A DNA stretch of 38,213 nucleotides from NCBI GenBank assembly GCA_035512795.1, contig DATKDF010000108.1, positions 1-38,213 on the forward strand. The letters run 5' to 3'. Origin of the DNA: DATKDF01 sp035512795 (GTDB lineage Bacteria > Acidobacteriota > Vicinamibacteria > Vicinamibacterales > SCN-69-37). A program made the position numbers and the translations under genes. Below, piece by piece: positions 22,554 through 31,500 of the stretch. The notes below the pieces were generated by a model. That model did not search any database. It was given only the letters and a program-made list of their open reading frames with translations, and was not told where the DNA came from. Position 1 is the first letter of the stretch; each line of letters begins with the position of its first letter.

Positions 22554-24974
22554 CTAGTCCTTCCGCAGGGCCGCCAGCGGATCGAGGCGCATCGCGCGGG
22601 CAGCGGGCACGAGACACGCAGCCATCGCGACGACGAGGAGAATCGCGGTTATGACCGCGAAGGTCACCGGATCGCGCGGCGAGATCTGCACGAGCACGGA
22701 CGCCAGCACGGCGCTCGTGAACCACGCCCCGGTGAGCCCGAGCGCCAGGCCCACGGCCGTCTGTACAAGGCCTCGCCGCAACACCAGCCACAGCACCTGC
22801 GCCCCTCCCGCACCAAGCGCCATGCGCAGGCCTATTTCCGCCGTGCGCTGCGTGACCGAGTAGGCCATGACCGCGTAGAGCCCGACGGCCGACACGACGA
22901 GTGCCAGAAACGCGAGGATCGCAAACAGGCTGCCGAACACCGTGAAGGGCCACCTCGCCTGCGCCAGCATCTCGTCCATCGTCCGCATGGAGAACACGGG
23001 CTGATCGCGATCGATGGCCTGCACTTCGGTGCGGACGGCGTTCATGATCGCCGACGGCGCCATCCGGCTGCGGACGACCAGCAGGGCGCTGGCCGGCGGC
23101 TCCTGGCGGAACGGCACGTAGACGGCGGCGGCCGGCTCGGGATCCTGCGGCGAGTTGTGGCGAATCGAGGGACTGACACCGACGATTTCCCGCCAGACGG
23201 GCGTGGCGTCGGTGGCCGTGGGGAACCGAAGACGGCGGCCGACGGGATCCTCCCCGGGAAAGAACTGCGCGGCAAATCGCTCATTGACGATGACGACTTC
23301 CGAACCCGGCGCACCATCGGTCGCGGTGAAGGCCCGTCCGCGGGCCATCGCCACGCCGACCGTGTCGAAGAAGTCGGGCGTGATGGTCACGGCCGACGCT
23401 GCGGGCCGGTTCTCTGGCGTGACCGCCGGGCGGCCGTCGATTTCGAACCCGCGGCTGCCGGTGCCGGCGAGCGGCAGACTCGTCGAGAGCGAGACGGCCT
23501 CGACGCCGGGGATCGCGGCCACGCGCGGACCGAGGGCGTCGAAGAACGCCGTGCGCGAGGCGGGCTCGCGGTAGCGCGCATCGGCCAGTTGCACGCGCAT
23601 GCTCATCAGGCCGTCGGTCCGGACGCCGAGATCGAGCGACGAGACCATCAGGAAGCTGCGCATCATCAGGCCCGCCCCGACGAGCAGCACGAGCGTGAGG
23701 GCGAGTTCGGCGACGACCATCGTGGAGCTGAACCAGCGGGCGCGCCGGCCCGCCGTGCTGCCCCGCGACCCGTCCGACAGCACTTCGTTCACATTCGTGC
23801 GCGACACCTGAAGCGCCGGGGCCAGTCCGAAGATGATCCCGGTCGCGACGCACACCGCCGCCAGGTACGCCGCCACGACCCAGTCGATGCGGAAATCGAT
23901 CCAGTAGGGCTTGCCGACGTCGGCCACCGCGGCATCGAACAACCGCACGCCGACCATGGCGATGAGGAGGCCGAACACGCCGCCCAGGACGCCGAGCAGC
24001 ACGCTTTCGGCGAGCAACTGCCGAATCACGCGCCACCGCGTGGCACCCAGCGCGAAGCGCACCGCCATCTCCCGCGCCCGCCGGACCGACCGCGACAGCA
24101 GCAGGTTGGCGACATTGGCACAGACGATGAGCAGGACGAAACCGACCGCGCCGAGCAGCGCGAGGAACACGACGCGGATCTCCCCGCCGTTGAAGCGGTC
24201 GTTGAACGTCTGGACCTCGGTCGCACTCACGACCGGCTCGACCTCCGGATGGGCGGCCGCCAGCTGCGCGGCAATCGCGTTCATCTCGGCCTGTGCCGCC
24301 GCACGGCTCACATCGGCACGGATCCGTCCGAAGGCCATCAGGCCGCGCCAGCTCCGGCGCTCCTCGACCTCGGTCGGCGCGAACGCCGTCCAGAGCTCGG
24401 CGTTGGTCGGAAACATCATGTTCTCCGGCATCACGCCGACAATCGTCGTCGGTTCGCCGTTCAGACGGACCGTGCGGCCGACGACCGACGGGTCGGCACC
24501 GTACCGGTTGGTCCACAGCCGATAGCCGAGCATGACGACCGGCGCCGCGCCGCGGGCCTCGTCACCCGGCAGAAAGTCGCGACCGTGGAGCGGGCGCTGG
24601 CCGAGCACGCCGAATGCGTTGGCCGTCAGGCGCGATCCGCGGGCCTGCTCGGGCGCACCGCGATCATCACTGATGTTGAAACTGGTGTTGGCCACACCCG
24701 CGAGGCCCGCGAACGTCCGGCTGGCCGCACGCCAGTCCTGCAGATCGGCGTACGACACGCCGATGCGGCCGTTCCGGGTCTGGCCTTCGACGATGAAGAG
24801 CTCGTGGGAGTCGGGAAACGGCAGGCCCCGGATGAGCACGGCGTTGACGAGCGTGAAGACGGTCGCGTTGACGCCAATGCCGAGCGCCAGCGCCACGACG
24901 GCCACGGTCGCAAACCAGCGATCCCGGCCGAGGAGCCGCAGGGCGAAGCGGAAATCTCGAATCATGCAGAACAT
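22554..24974 (-). CDS. ADOP-family ABC transporter permease without prefix domain
   Basis: 806 residues from ATG 24974; ATG 24965 (MIRDFRFALRLLG) is an equally likely start. Order: first helix (ATVAVVALALGIGVNATVFTLVNAVLIRGLPFP), periplasmic MacB-like core, FtsX block (RSVRRAREMAVRFALGATRWRVIRQLLAES), helix pair near FSSTMVVAELALTLVLLVGAGLMMRSF, second core, second FtsX block (GLYAVMAYSVTQRTAEIGLRMALGAG), and the tail ARAMRLDPLAALRKD. It is the shorter ADOP type, with no 80-residue prefix and no PadR neighbour, unlike the copy at 9438. No ATPase is adjacent. Substrate unknown. Confidence 0.9.
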   Translation of the reverse strand: MFCMIRDFRFALRLLGRDRWFATVAVVALALGIGVNATVFTLVNAVLIRGLPFPDSHELFIVEGQTRNGRIGVSYADLQDWRAASRTFAGLAGVANTSFNISDDRGAPEQARGSRLTANAFGVLGQRPLHGRDFLPGDEARGAAPVVMLGYRLWTNRYGADPSVVGRTVRLNGEPTTIVGVMPENMMFPTNAELWTAFAPTEVEERRSWRGLMAFGRIRADVSRAAAQAEMNAIAAQLAAAHPEVEPVVSATEVQTFNDRFNGGEIRVVFLALLGAVGFVLLIVCANVANLLLSRSVRRAREMAVRFALGATRWRVIRQLLAESVLLGVLGGVFGLLIAMVGVRLFDAAVADVGKPYWIDFRIDWVVAAYLAAVCVATGIIFGLAPALQVSRTNVNEVLSDGSRGSTAGRRARWFSSTMVVAELALTLVLLVGAGLMMRSFLMVSSLDLGVRTDGLMSMRVQLADARYREPASRTAFFDALGPRVAAIPGVEAVSLSTSLPLAGTGSRGFEIDGRPAVTPENRPAASAVTITPDFFDTVGVAMARGRAFTATDGAPGSEVVIVNERFAAQFFPGEDPVGRRLRFPTATDATPVWREIVGVSPSIRHNSPQDPEPAAAVYVPFRQEPPASALLVVRSRMAPSAIMNAVRTEVQAIDRDQPVFSMRTMDEMLAQARWPFTVFGSLFAILAFLALVVSAVGLYAVMAYSVTQRTAEIGLRMALGAGGAQVLWLVLRRGLVQTAVGLALGLTGAWFTSAVLASVLVQISPRDPVTFAVITAILLVVAMAACLVPAARAMRLDPLAALRKD

Positions 24975-25028
24975 TTACGCTCGGGAGCGCAAAGGGTTCA
25001 CCGCCGGACCGGCCCTGACCCGATCGCA

Positions 25029-25034
25029 TATACT
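25029..25034 (+). promoter_or_regulatory. Possible -10 element for rpoZ
   Basis: TATACT (five of six bases of the consensus) lies 91 bases before the rpoZ ATG at 25126. No convincing -35 is found at 16-18 bases upstream. If used, it gives a leader of about 85 bases, which could also serve the overlapping downstream gene. Confidence 0.3.
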
Positions 25035-25125
25035 GATGAGGCATCTGTCCAGACGCCCGCCAGCGTTCGAGTAGTGCCCGTTCCGGGCACGCGCCGACCG
25101 GCCTCGCAACCCCGGAGACCGGTCC

Positions 25126-25305
25126 ATGGTTCATCTTCCAGCCGACGTCAACGCGTTCGAGTTCGTCCGGGTGTCCGCGCTCCGTGCCGCGCAGTTGATG
25201 CGCGGCTGCACGGCCAGGGTTCCGAAGGCCTTGAAGGCCGTCACGACGGCCCAGAACGAGGTGGCCGCCGGCAAGGTCTGGGCCGAAGTCAGGGAACCCA
25301 AATGA
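25126..25305 (+). CDS. rpoZ: RNA polymerase omega subunit
   Basis: A 59-residue frame from ATG 25126 to TGA 25305. It begins MVHLPADVNAFEFVRVSALR and continues AAQLMRGCTARVPKALKAVT, then TAQNEVAAGKVWAEVREPK. The sequence FEFVRVSALRAAQLMRGC, later ARV and the AAGKV end are the conserved core of bacterial omega, which folds the beta-prime subunit into RNA polymerase. The protein is shorter than the usual 70-100 residues. Its stop overlaps the start of the next gene (ATGA at 25302-25305), so the two form an operon. The upstream ADOP gene runs the other way. Confidence 0.88.
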   Translation: MVHLPADVNAFEFVRVSALRAAQLMRGCTARVPKALKAVTTAQNEVAAGKVWAEVREPK

Positions 25306-25505
25306 AGTCCGGGCCGGCCGACACCATTCCGCTGCCCGACATGCTGGCCAACCTGCGCCAGCTTGTCGCCGCGCTCGACCGGCGGGTACCCAGGTTGGAG
25401 CGAGCGGCCGAAGCGGGTATCGCGCGCGAGGCGGCCGAGTTGCGCGACCGTGCCGAGAGCCTCATCCGCCAGATCGAGGCGACGGTCGCGAAGTCGCGGG
25501 CCTGA
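25302..25505 (+). CDS. Small coiled-coil protein translationally coupled to rpoZ
   Basis: 67 residues starting in the rpoZ stop (ATGA). It is hydrophilic, predicted to be almost all helix, with heptad-like spacing of Leu, Ile and Ala (PDMLANLRQLVAALDRRVPR and later LRDRAESLIRQIEATVAKSR). No cysteine, signal or membrane segment is present. I recognise no family. Linked translation with omega hints at a polymerase- or stress-related partner, but this is inference. The last 44 bases overlap the 3' end of the convergent pabB-pabC gene. Confidence 0.75.
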   Translation: MKSGPADTIPLPDMLANLRQLVAALDRRVPRLERAAEAGIAREAAELRDRAESLIRQIEATVAKSRA

Positions 25506-27270
25506 CGGGCCGACTCACCTCAATCCATTCCCGCAGGCTGTTGACCCACCAGAGGCGCCTCGCCCGGCCCAGGTCGTGCGGGACCAGCAGGCGCTCGCCC
25601 ACCTCGCCGGACTCGACGAGGCACTCGCGAAACACCCCGCCCAGCAGCCCGCACGTCCTCGGCGGCGTCCATCGCCTCCCGTCGAGTTCGAGCACGACGT
25701 TGGCGCGCGTGAACTCGGTGAGCTCCCCCTCCCTGTTCTGCAGCAGCACATCAAAGACATCCGGATAAACCCTCGCCTGTCGCTCGTACAGCTCGCGGCG
25801 CGTTGTCTTGTGGTGCAGGAAGGGGTCTGCCCGATCGACGGGCAGCGTCGAGACGGCGATCGAAAGGGGCCCGGGGGGCAGCCGGTCGAGCGGACGACTC
25901 GATACGTCGACGTGACCGCCGGGCGCAAGGCGCACGCGCACGCACCGGCGGCCGGTCTGATGCTCGCGCGCGTGTGAGGCCAGCGCCGCCTCGAGCGCGC
26001 CCGGTTCACACGCAAAATCGAAGTACGCGGCCGACTCCCGGAGGCGGGCGAGGTGCCGGTCGCCACGGACGTACCGTCCGTCGTCCAGACGCAGGGTCTC
26101 GACAAGACAGAACGGCGGGGGGACCGTGAGGCACGCCGTCTTGGCAAGTGCCTCGGCATGCTCGTCTCCGGGCGCCGAGTCCCAGGTGATGCCGCCACCG
26201 GTGCCGAAGACGGCGCGGCTGGTGGCCGTCTCCACGGTCGTCGTCCGGATCGCGACGTTGAAGACCGCATCGCCGTCCGGTGTCGCGTAGCCGATGGCGC
26301 CGCAGTAGACGCCGCGCGGCGACGACTCGAGCGCCGCGATGAGCCGCGTGCTCGCCGACTTGGGTGCTCCGGTGATCGACGCGGCGGGAAACAGCGCGGT
26401 AAACACCTCGCCGAGCCGCGTGCCCTCCCGGAGGTCGGCCGCGACGGTCGACACCATCTGGAACACGGTCGGATACCGCTCGACGTCGAAGAGCGAGCCG
26501 ACCCTGACCGACCCGACCGCGGCGACCCGTCCCAGGTCGTTTCGCGCCATGTCGACGATCATCACGTTCTCGGCGCGGTTCTTTTCGGAAGCCGCCAGGG
26601 CGGCGCCCGCGGCCGTGTCTTCGGCCGGCCAGCGGCCCCGGGGCGCGGTGCCCTTCATCGGCCGGGTTTCGATCCGGCGGCCGGTCAGTCGAAAGAAGAG
26701 CTCGGGCGACAGCGACAGGATCTGCCACGGCCCCAGGTCGAGGTACGCCGAATACGGCGCGCGATGGGCCGCGGCCAGGCGCAGGTAGTGCGCTTCGAGC
26801 GACGCGGCGTCGATCTCGCCGTGCAACCGGAACGTGTAGTTGGCCTGGTAGACGTCACCGGCCGCGATGGCCTCGCGCACCGCGGCGACCGCACGATGGT
26901 GGTCGGCCGGTGTGACGGCGGGCGTCCACAGGGCCAGGCCGCCGCCGGCCCCGGCCGGGAGTGGGGCCGGTCCGAGATGTGCCACAAGCGTGGCGAGTGG
27001 ATCGGCCGCCACCGGCGCGTCGAACACGCCGAACCAGAGAAGCGGACCCGCCGCGGGTTCACGGGTCGTCAGCGCGGCATCGAATGCGGGGGCGGCCTCG
27101 TAGGCCACGACGCCTGCCACATGCCGGCCCTCCTCGAGCGCCTGCTCGACCGCGTGCATCGCCTGCATCACATCGTCGAGTCGTCCGGCCACGATCGAGC
27201 GGACGGGCCGCTCGTACCGCACGGGCGCCGGACGGCCGTCCACACCGGCGAAATCGAAGCGCAGGCGCAC
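25462..27270 (-). CDS. pabB: Fused aminodeoxychorismate synthase component I and aminodeoxychorismate lyase (PabB-PabC)
   Basis: 602 residues. Residues 1-380 are PabB: GDVYQANYT (138-146), SLSPELFF, PMKGTAPRG (204-212, with the nucleophile-type K206), NDLGRV, and SITGAPK (298-304). Residues 385-600 are a class IV PLP enzyme (PabC): HKTTRRELYE with K488 as the probable Schiff-base lysine, EGELTEFTRANVVLE and GGVFRE. Together they turn chorismate into 4-aminobenzoate for folate. The partner PabA, which supplies ammonia from glutamine, is not in this window. The fusion is known in several bacteria. The 3' end overlaps the small coiled-coil gene by 44 bases. Confidence 0.92.
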   Translation of the reverse strand: MRLRFDFAGVDGRPAPVRYERPVRSIVAGRLDDVMQAMHAVEQALEEGRHVAGVVAYEAAPAFDAALTTREPAAGPLLWFGVFDAPVAADPLATLVAHLGPAPLPAGAGGGLALWTPAVTPADHHRAVAAVREAIAAGDVYQANYTFRLHGEIDAASLEAHYLRLAAAHRAPYSAYLDLGPWQILSLSPELFFRLTGRRIETRPMKGTAPRGRWPAEDTAAGAALAASEKNRAENVMIVDMARNDLGRVAAVGSVRVGSLFDVERYPTVFQMVSTVAADLREGTRLGEVFTALFPAASITGAPKSASTRLIAALESSPRGVYCGAIGYATPDGDAVFNVAIRTTTVETATSRAVFGTGGGITWDSAPGDEHAEALAKTACLTVPPPFCLVETLRLDDGRYVRGDRHLARLRESAAYFDFACEPGALEAALASHAREHQTGRRCVRVRLAPGGHVDVSSRPLDRLPPGPLSIAVSTLPVDRADPFLHHKTTRRELYERQARVYPDVFDVLLQNREGELTEFTRANVVLELDGRRWTPPRTCGLLGGVFRECLVESGEVGERLLVPHDLGRARRLWWVNSLREWIEVSRPVRPATSRPSPRSGG

Positions 27271-27325
27271 GCCCGCGAATCTATCACCCGCCCCGGTGCG
27301 AGGCGCCCCCTGCAGGGCGCCCGCC

Positions 27326-27369
27326 AGAAAGACGAACGGCCGGGCGCCCCCGAAGGGAGGCCCGGCCGT
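27326..27369 (-). terminator. Intrinsic terminator after the cold-shock gene
   Basis: A perfect 10-base inverted repeat ACGGCCGGGC / GCCCGGCCGT (27336-27345 and 27360-27369, 14-base loop) lies just after the csp stop. Reading the minus strand, the stem is followed by a T-rich run (TTCGTCTTTCT, 27325-27335), as in rho-independent terminators. It lies between csp and the pabB-pabC start, so pabBC must use its own promoter. A second inverted repeat GGCGCCC / GGGCGCC (27302-27321) lies just downstream. Confidence 0.7.
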
Positions 27370-27391
27370 CCGGCGTGAGTAGTGTGTGGTG

Positions 27392-27601
27392 CTAGGCGAG
27401 CCGAAGGTTCTCGGCGCGCGGCCCCTTCGGTCCCTGACCCTTGACGAACGTCAGGGCCTGACCTTCGCGGAGCTCCTCGAAGCGGCTGTCGACCAGGGCC
27501 GACTGATGGAAGAAGTACTCCGTGCCGTCCTCGGCCTGCACGAAGCCAAAGCCTTTGTCGCCGACGAGTCGCTTGATGGTGCCGTTGATGGGTGATGCCA
27601 T
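27392..27601 (-). CDS. cspA: Cold-shock domain protein
   Basis: 69 residues from ATG 27601, with AGGAGAG upstream. RNP1 is KGFGFV (16-21) and RNP2 is EYFFHQSAL (28-36), the nucleic acid-binding face of a five-stranded OB fold. The sequence MASPINGTIKRLVGDKGFGF matches the family, and the length is standard. Such proteins bind single-stranded RNA or DNA and melt RNA structure, in cold shock or constitutively. A long structured leader and a terminator suggest post-transcriptional control. A zinc-ribbon gene starts divergently at 27893. Confidence 0.93.
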   Translation of the reverse strand: MASPINGTIKRLVGDKGFGFVQAEDGTEYFFHQSALVDSRFEELREGQALTFVKGQGPKGPRAENLRLA

Positions 27602-27815
27602 GTCTGTCTCTCCTGCTGCGGTTGAGTCCGGCGCGGCCAAAGTGCCGCGCCGAGCGTTCCCGGCCGCCCGACGTCGTAACCGCTCGGCGTCAGGGGCGGC
27701 ACACCCGGCTTTCGGGCCGGGTGGAGCTTCGATGAGAGCTGGAGACGTGGATCCGGAACGTGGACACGAACCGGGGCGACGGCAGGACTCAAGAAAGCGA
27801 ACGGCCTTCAGCATA
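27602..27815 (-). promoter_or_regulatory. Promoter and structured 5' leader of the cold-shock gene
   Basis: A likely extended -10 TGG-TATGCT lies at 27810-27818 on the minus strand; the -35 is weak. Start near 27803 would give a leader of about 200 bases, similar to cspA leaders. It contains two perfect hairpins: CACCCGGC / GCCGGGTG (27702-27723, six-base loop) and CGGCGCGGC / GCCGCGCCG (27629-27652, six-base loop). The second lies about 10 bases before the ribosome site, a position where it might affect access. No open reading frame of quality is present between 27602 and 27892. Confidence 0.5.
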
Positions 27816-27892
27816 CCACGTTCTGCCGATCCGCGCTGGCAGGCCGCCGGGGCCTGCGGCAGCGCCGTGCCACAATACCCCTGAAGGGCACC

Positions 27893-28117
27893 ATGTCCAC
27901 GGCGACTGCACACGTGACCGCGCGCGTCTCCTGTTCGTCCTGCCACAGCGCGATCGAACTGGAATGCAGGGGCCTGCCGGGCTTCTGGGGCTACCAGTCG
28001 TACAACGAGTACCACTGCCCCGCCTGCGGCAAACAGAATCACGCCCGCACCACTGGCGCGATCGTATCGGCCCGGCTCCTGCGCGGCGGCGAACGAACGG
28101 ACGCGGGCCGCCCGTAG
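27893..28117 (+). CDS. Small zinc-ribbon-like protein divergent from the cold-shock gene
   Basis: 74 residues from ATG 27893 with GAAGGG upstream. Two CxxC pairs (C14/C17 in VSCSSCHS and C42/C45 in HCPACGKQN) fit a zinc ribbon, with a Tyr/Trp-rich segment between (GFWGYQSYNEYH). No signal or membrane helix is present, so it is cytoplasmic. The C-terminal part is basic. I recognise no family of known function. RNA- or protein-binding is plausible for this fold; the shared control region with csp may link them. Confidence 0.7.
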   Translation: MSTATAHVTARVSCSSCHSAIELECRGLPGFWGYQSYNEYHCPACGKQNHARTTGAIVSARLLRGGERTDAGRP

Positions 28118-28132
28118 CGCCGCCGGCACGCC

Positions 28133-28540
28133 CTACAAGGGCTCGTTCGAGCAGTCGGACGCGACCTCGCGCAGCGAGGTCACGCTCTGGCGCCTCAACG
28201 CCCGTTCGGCGGTGTTGGCCGCCGACGGCGGCGACGGGCCTTCGCCCGGCCCCCAGGCGGGTCCCGTGATGGCCACCCGACGGTTCACGTGCGCCGAGAG
28301 ATCGACGCCCTCGGCCGCGTCGACGAGCAGGTGGTCGCGTGGCGGACCACCGGACTCGCCGGCCGACGCACCGCGCAGAATGAAGACGGTCGAGGCGCTG
28401 CCGGTCCGGAGGCAGCCGGTCAATGTCGCGGCCGATTGCGCCGCGACGTCCGACGCCGATGTGCCGGCCAGGCTCCATGTCACGCCGGCAACACCGGCCA
28501 CTGTCAGTCCCACGACGAAAACGCCTGTCGCTGTGTTCAT
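28133..28540 (-). CDS. Small secreted OB-fold-like protein, third gene of the Omp85-TamB run
   Basis: 135 residues from ATG 28540 with a strong GGGAGGGA upstream; the longer frame adds 36 low-quality residues. A signal/anchor helix (TGVFVVGLTVAGVAGVTWSLAG) is followed by AATLTGCLRTGSASTVFILRGA, a later DLSAHVNRRVAITG and a C-terminal SVTSLREVASDCS. This order of strands ('TGCL..G...F.L', 'L..HV...V.ITG', 'V.S....') is frequent among small secreted acidobacterial proteins and looks like a minimal OB-type barrel. Function unknown. It starts 28 bases after the TamB stop. Confidence 0.7.
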   Translation of the reverse strand: MNTATGVFVVGLTVAGVAGVTWSLAGTSASDVAAQSAATLTGCLRTGSASTVFILRGASAGESGGPPRDHLLVDAAEGVDLSAHVNRRVAITGPAWGPGEGPSPPSAANTAERALRRQSVTSLREVASDCSNEPL

Positions 28541-28568
28541 GTCGATCCCTCCCTGAATGTCCCGACCT

Positions 28569-31500
28569 TCAACGGACGACGAAGATGAGGTCGAAGCCCG
28601 CGGCCTCGGCCCTCTGTGCGCCGCTCGACCGGCTCCCACCCTGCGCAAGCGACGTGACGATGCGCAGAAACTCGCTCAGCCGGTACTCGAATGAGACTTC
28701 GCTCACATCCGCCGCCCCGAAATCGTGTCGGAAGCCGACGAACAACCGGTCGCTGACCTGCCGTCCCACGAGCACCGAGGCGCCCGAGGTGCCGGACTCG
28801 GGCGCCCGGATGTCGAACTGATCGAGATCCAGGGCCCGGGCCACCGAGTCGGCGATCGGCGTGGCGATGGCGCCCACGGCGAGTGAACCGGCCCGCGAGG
28901 CCAGGCTGGCGCGCTGATCGATGGGCAGCCTGTTCATCGACTGGTTGAACACGATGAGCGACAGCACGTCGCCCTGATCGAGCGGCGGATCGCTCGACAA
29001 CGAGATCTGCGGCCGGCTCGGCGACCCGGCCACATGGACCGAGGCGACGACGCCCGAGATTGTCCGCTCGGCCTCGATGTCGAGCGCCGGCTCGAACGGA
29101 TCGCCCTGGAACCTGGCGCTGCTGCCTCGCACGATCGTGAACGGCCGGCCCTGGAACTGGTACTGGCCCCTGACGACGTCCAGTCGTCCGAGCACCTGTG
29201 CCGGCTCGCCCACTTCCTTGGCGATGGCGAGTGCGCCGCCGACGGTGACGTTGACGTCGCCGAGGTCAATCGGCCCGCCACGGGTGCGCAACCCGCGTCC
29301 ACGCACGAGGACGTTATCGGGCACATCCAGCGTGATCGAATAGGACGCGCGCGTCAGCGGGCCCTCGTCGGCCGGATCGTCGGCCGTCACCGGGGCGTAG
29401 GCGGCATTCAGCCGGTCAAGAATGCGGTCGATCTCGAGCCGGCCGCGTTCGATCTCAATCGTGCCGGCCAGCAGTGGCGTGCTGACGTCGCCCATGACCT
29501 GCACGTCGGCGCTGAGGGCCACCTCGCCGAGTTCGTTCCGCAACACCGTCAGCTCGTCGGCGACGACGCGCAGGTCCAGGGTGTACGGCGCGTCGGTGAC
29601 AATCGCGACGGTCCCGTCCACGTAGGCGGTCCGGCCGCTGAGGTCGCGCAGGCGCAGCGTGCGGACCGTCAGCTCGCGGCCGGCGATCGTGACGTCGGCC
29701 GTCACCCCTTCGTAGGTGACCCCGGTGGCCACCACCCTGAACCGGCCGTCGGCAAGCGTCATCGTGCCACTCACATCCGGCACGGTCCCGGTGATCCGGG
29801 CGTCGAACCGGCCGGCGCCTCCGAGGTCGGACAGTTGCGGAACGAATGGCTGGAACAGCCCCAGGTCGAGATCGCCCGACCGAATCGTTAGGTCGTACCG
29901 CCCGTCGTCACGGTCACCGACCGGCATCGTGCCGCTGATGCGCATTGCCGACACCGGTCCCGCGTCGAGATCGGCATCGAGTTCGAGCTGGCCGCCCGCA
30001 TACCGGGCGTCGGCACGAAGCGCCCGATACGGTGCGTCATTGACGCTCCCCTCGCCGGTCCTGGCCTTCAGGGTGAGGACCGGATCGGCCAGCGGTCCCG
30101 TCATCGTCACGTCGGCGTCTACCCGTCCGGTCAGCGCCGGAGCGCCGGGCAACCAGTCGGCCACACCGGCCAGGTCGAGATTGACGACGCGCACCGACAG
30201 CACGTCGTCATCTGCGCCAAGTGCGCCCGCAATCGACACGGTCTCGTCGCCATGCGCCAAGGCAAAGCCCGTGACGCCGAGCCGATCGGGCCCGTAGTGA
30301 ATCGTGGCGCCCGGCGTGGTGAGTTCCCACCGGCGGCCCTCGGTGGCCAGCGTGAACCGCCGGACGAGAATCTCGTCGAGAGGGCCGACACGCGCCTGGG
30401 CTTCGACGTCGAGCGACCGTGAGCCCTGGGTGAGCGTCGCGTCGACGTCCACGCGCTGGTTCGCGTATGTGAGGGTCGACGTCACCTGATCGATCTGGTT
30501 GCCGCCGACCTCGATGAGGCTGCCCTTCACCTCCAGGCGTCCGGACGCCTGCCCGAAGTCGAGGTCCGGCACCCGGACCGCATAGGTGCCGCCGAGCGAC
30601 AGCGCACTGGTCGTTCCGACGCGCACGCTCGTGGCATCCACCCGGCCGGCCACGTCGATTGCCTCGGCATCACCCGTCACCCGGCCAGTCACCTCGGCGC
30701 TCCCGGCAGCTTCCACGCCGACCAACCCCGCCCAGGAGGACAGGTCAGCCGCCGCCAGGGCGAACGACAGATTGGACTGCCCCGCTCCGGCCAGCACGAC
30801 GATGCCGTCGGCCCGGCCCGACACGTCGTCGCCGGCGATCTCGAGGCTCGACACCGTCAGGCGGCCACCATTGAGGACGGCGTCCGCCTCGACTCGTGTC
30901 AGGCGCGTGTCCCATGCCGTGATCCCGGTGAGCGACACCCGGCCCGATGCCCGGACATCCCCGAGGGACCACTGGGCGGTGACGTCGGGAACCTCGAACC
31001 GGCCGGTGAGCGCTGCCGCTCCCGAAACCGGGACCGACGCGATTGCCGGATCCCAGGCCGCCAGATTGCCAAGTGCGCCGTCGATCCGTCCGGTCACGGA
31101 GACGTCGAGGCGGTGATCGACCAGGCTCCCCGTCGCGTGCAGGTCGTCGATCGTGACGCCGGCGACACGCGACGCCTTCAGACGAACATCCGCGGTTCCG
31201 GTCAGCGTGTCCCGGGACGTGCCGGAGGCATCGAGGTCAACCGAGGCATTCACGCTGCCCGCCAGCCGTTGCAGCAACCCTGACTGATCGGGCAACACGG
31301 CCGCCAGGCGAGCCGGGTCGACACCGTCGACATCGACGCGAGCCGTGTAACGCGGCACGCCTGACGACAGAACGAGTCGTCCGGTCGATGCCGCATGGAC
31401 AACCGCGCCTGCGATCTCCGACCGATCGAAGTCTGCCGACAGATCCCACGTGTCGCGCGAGCCAGTCACCGCGTAACGGCCCACGAGGCTCGACGGAAGC

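Noticed and set aside
23157..25301. The long plus-strand open frame before the coiled-coil gene
   Set aside because: Only its last 67 codons look real; the rest is opposite the ADOP permease and overlaps rpoZ in another frame.
27302..27321. Second inverted repeat downstream of the csp terminator (GGCGCCC / GGGCGCC)
   Set aside because: Not followed by a T-run on either strand; it may be only a GC-rich palindrome, so I did not call it a terminator.
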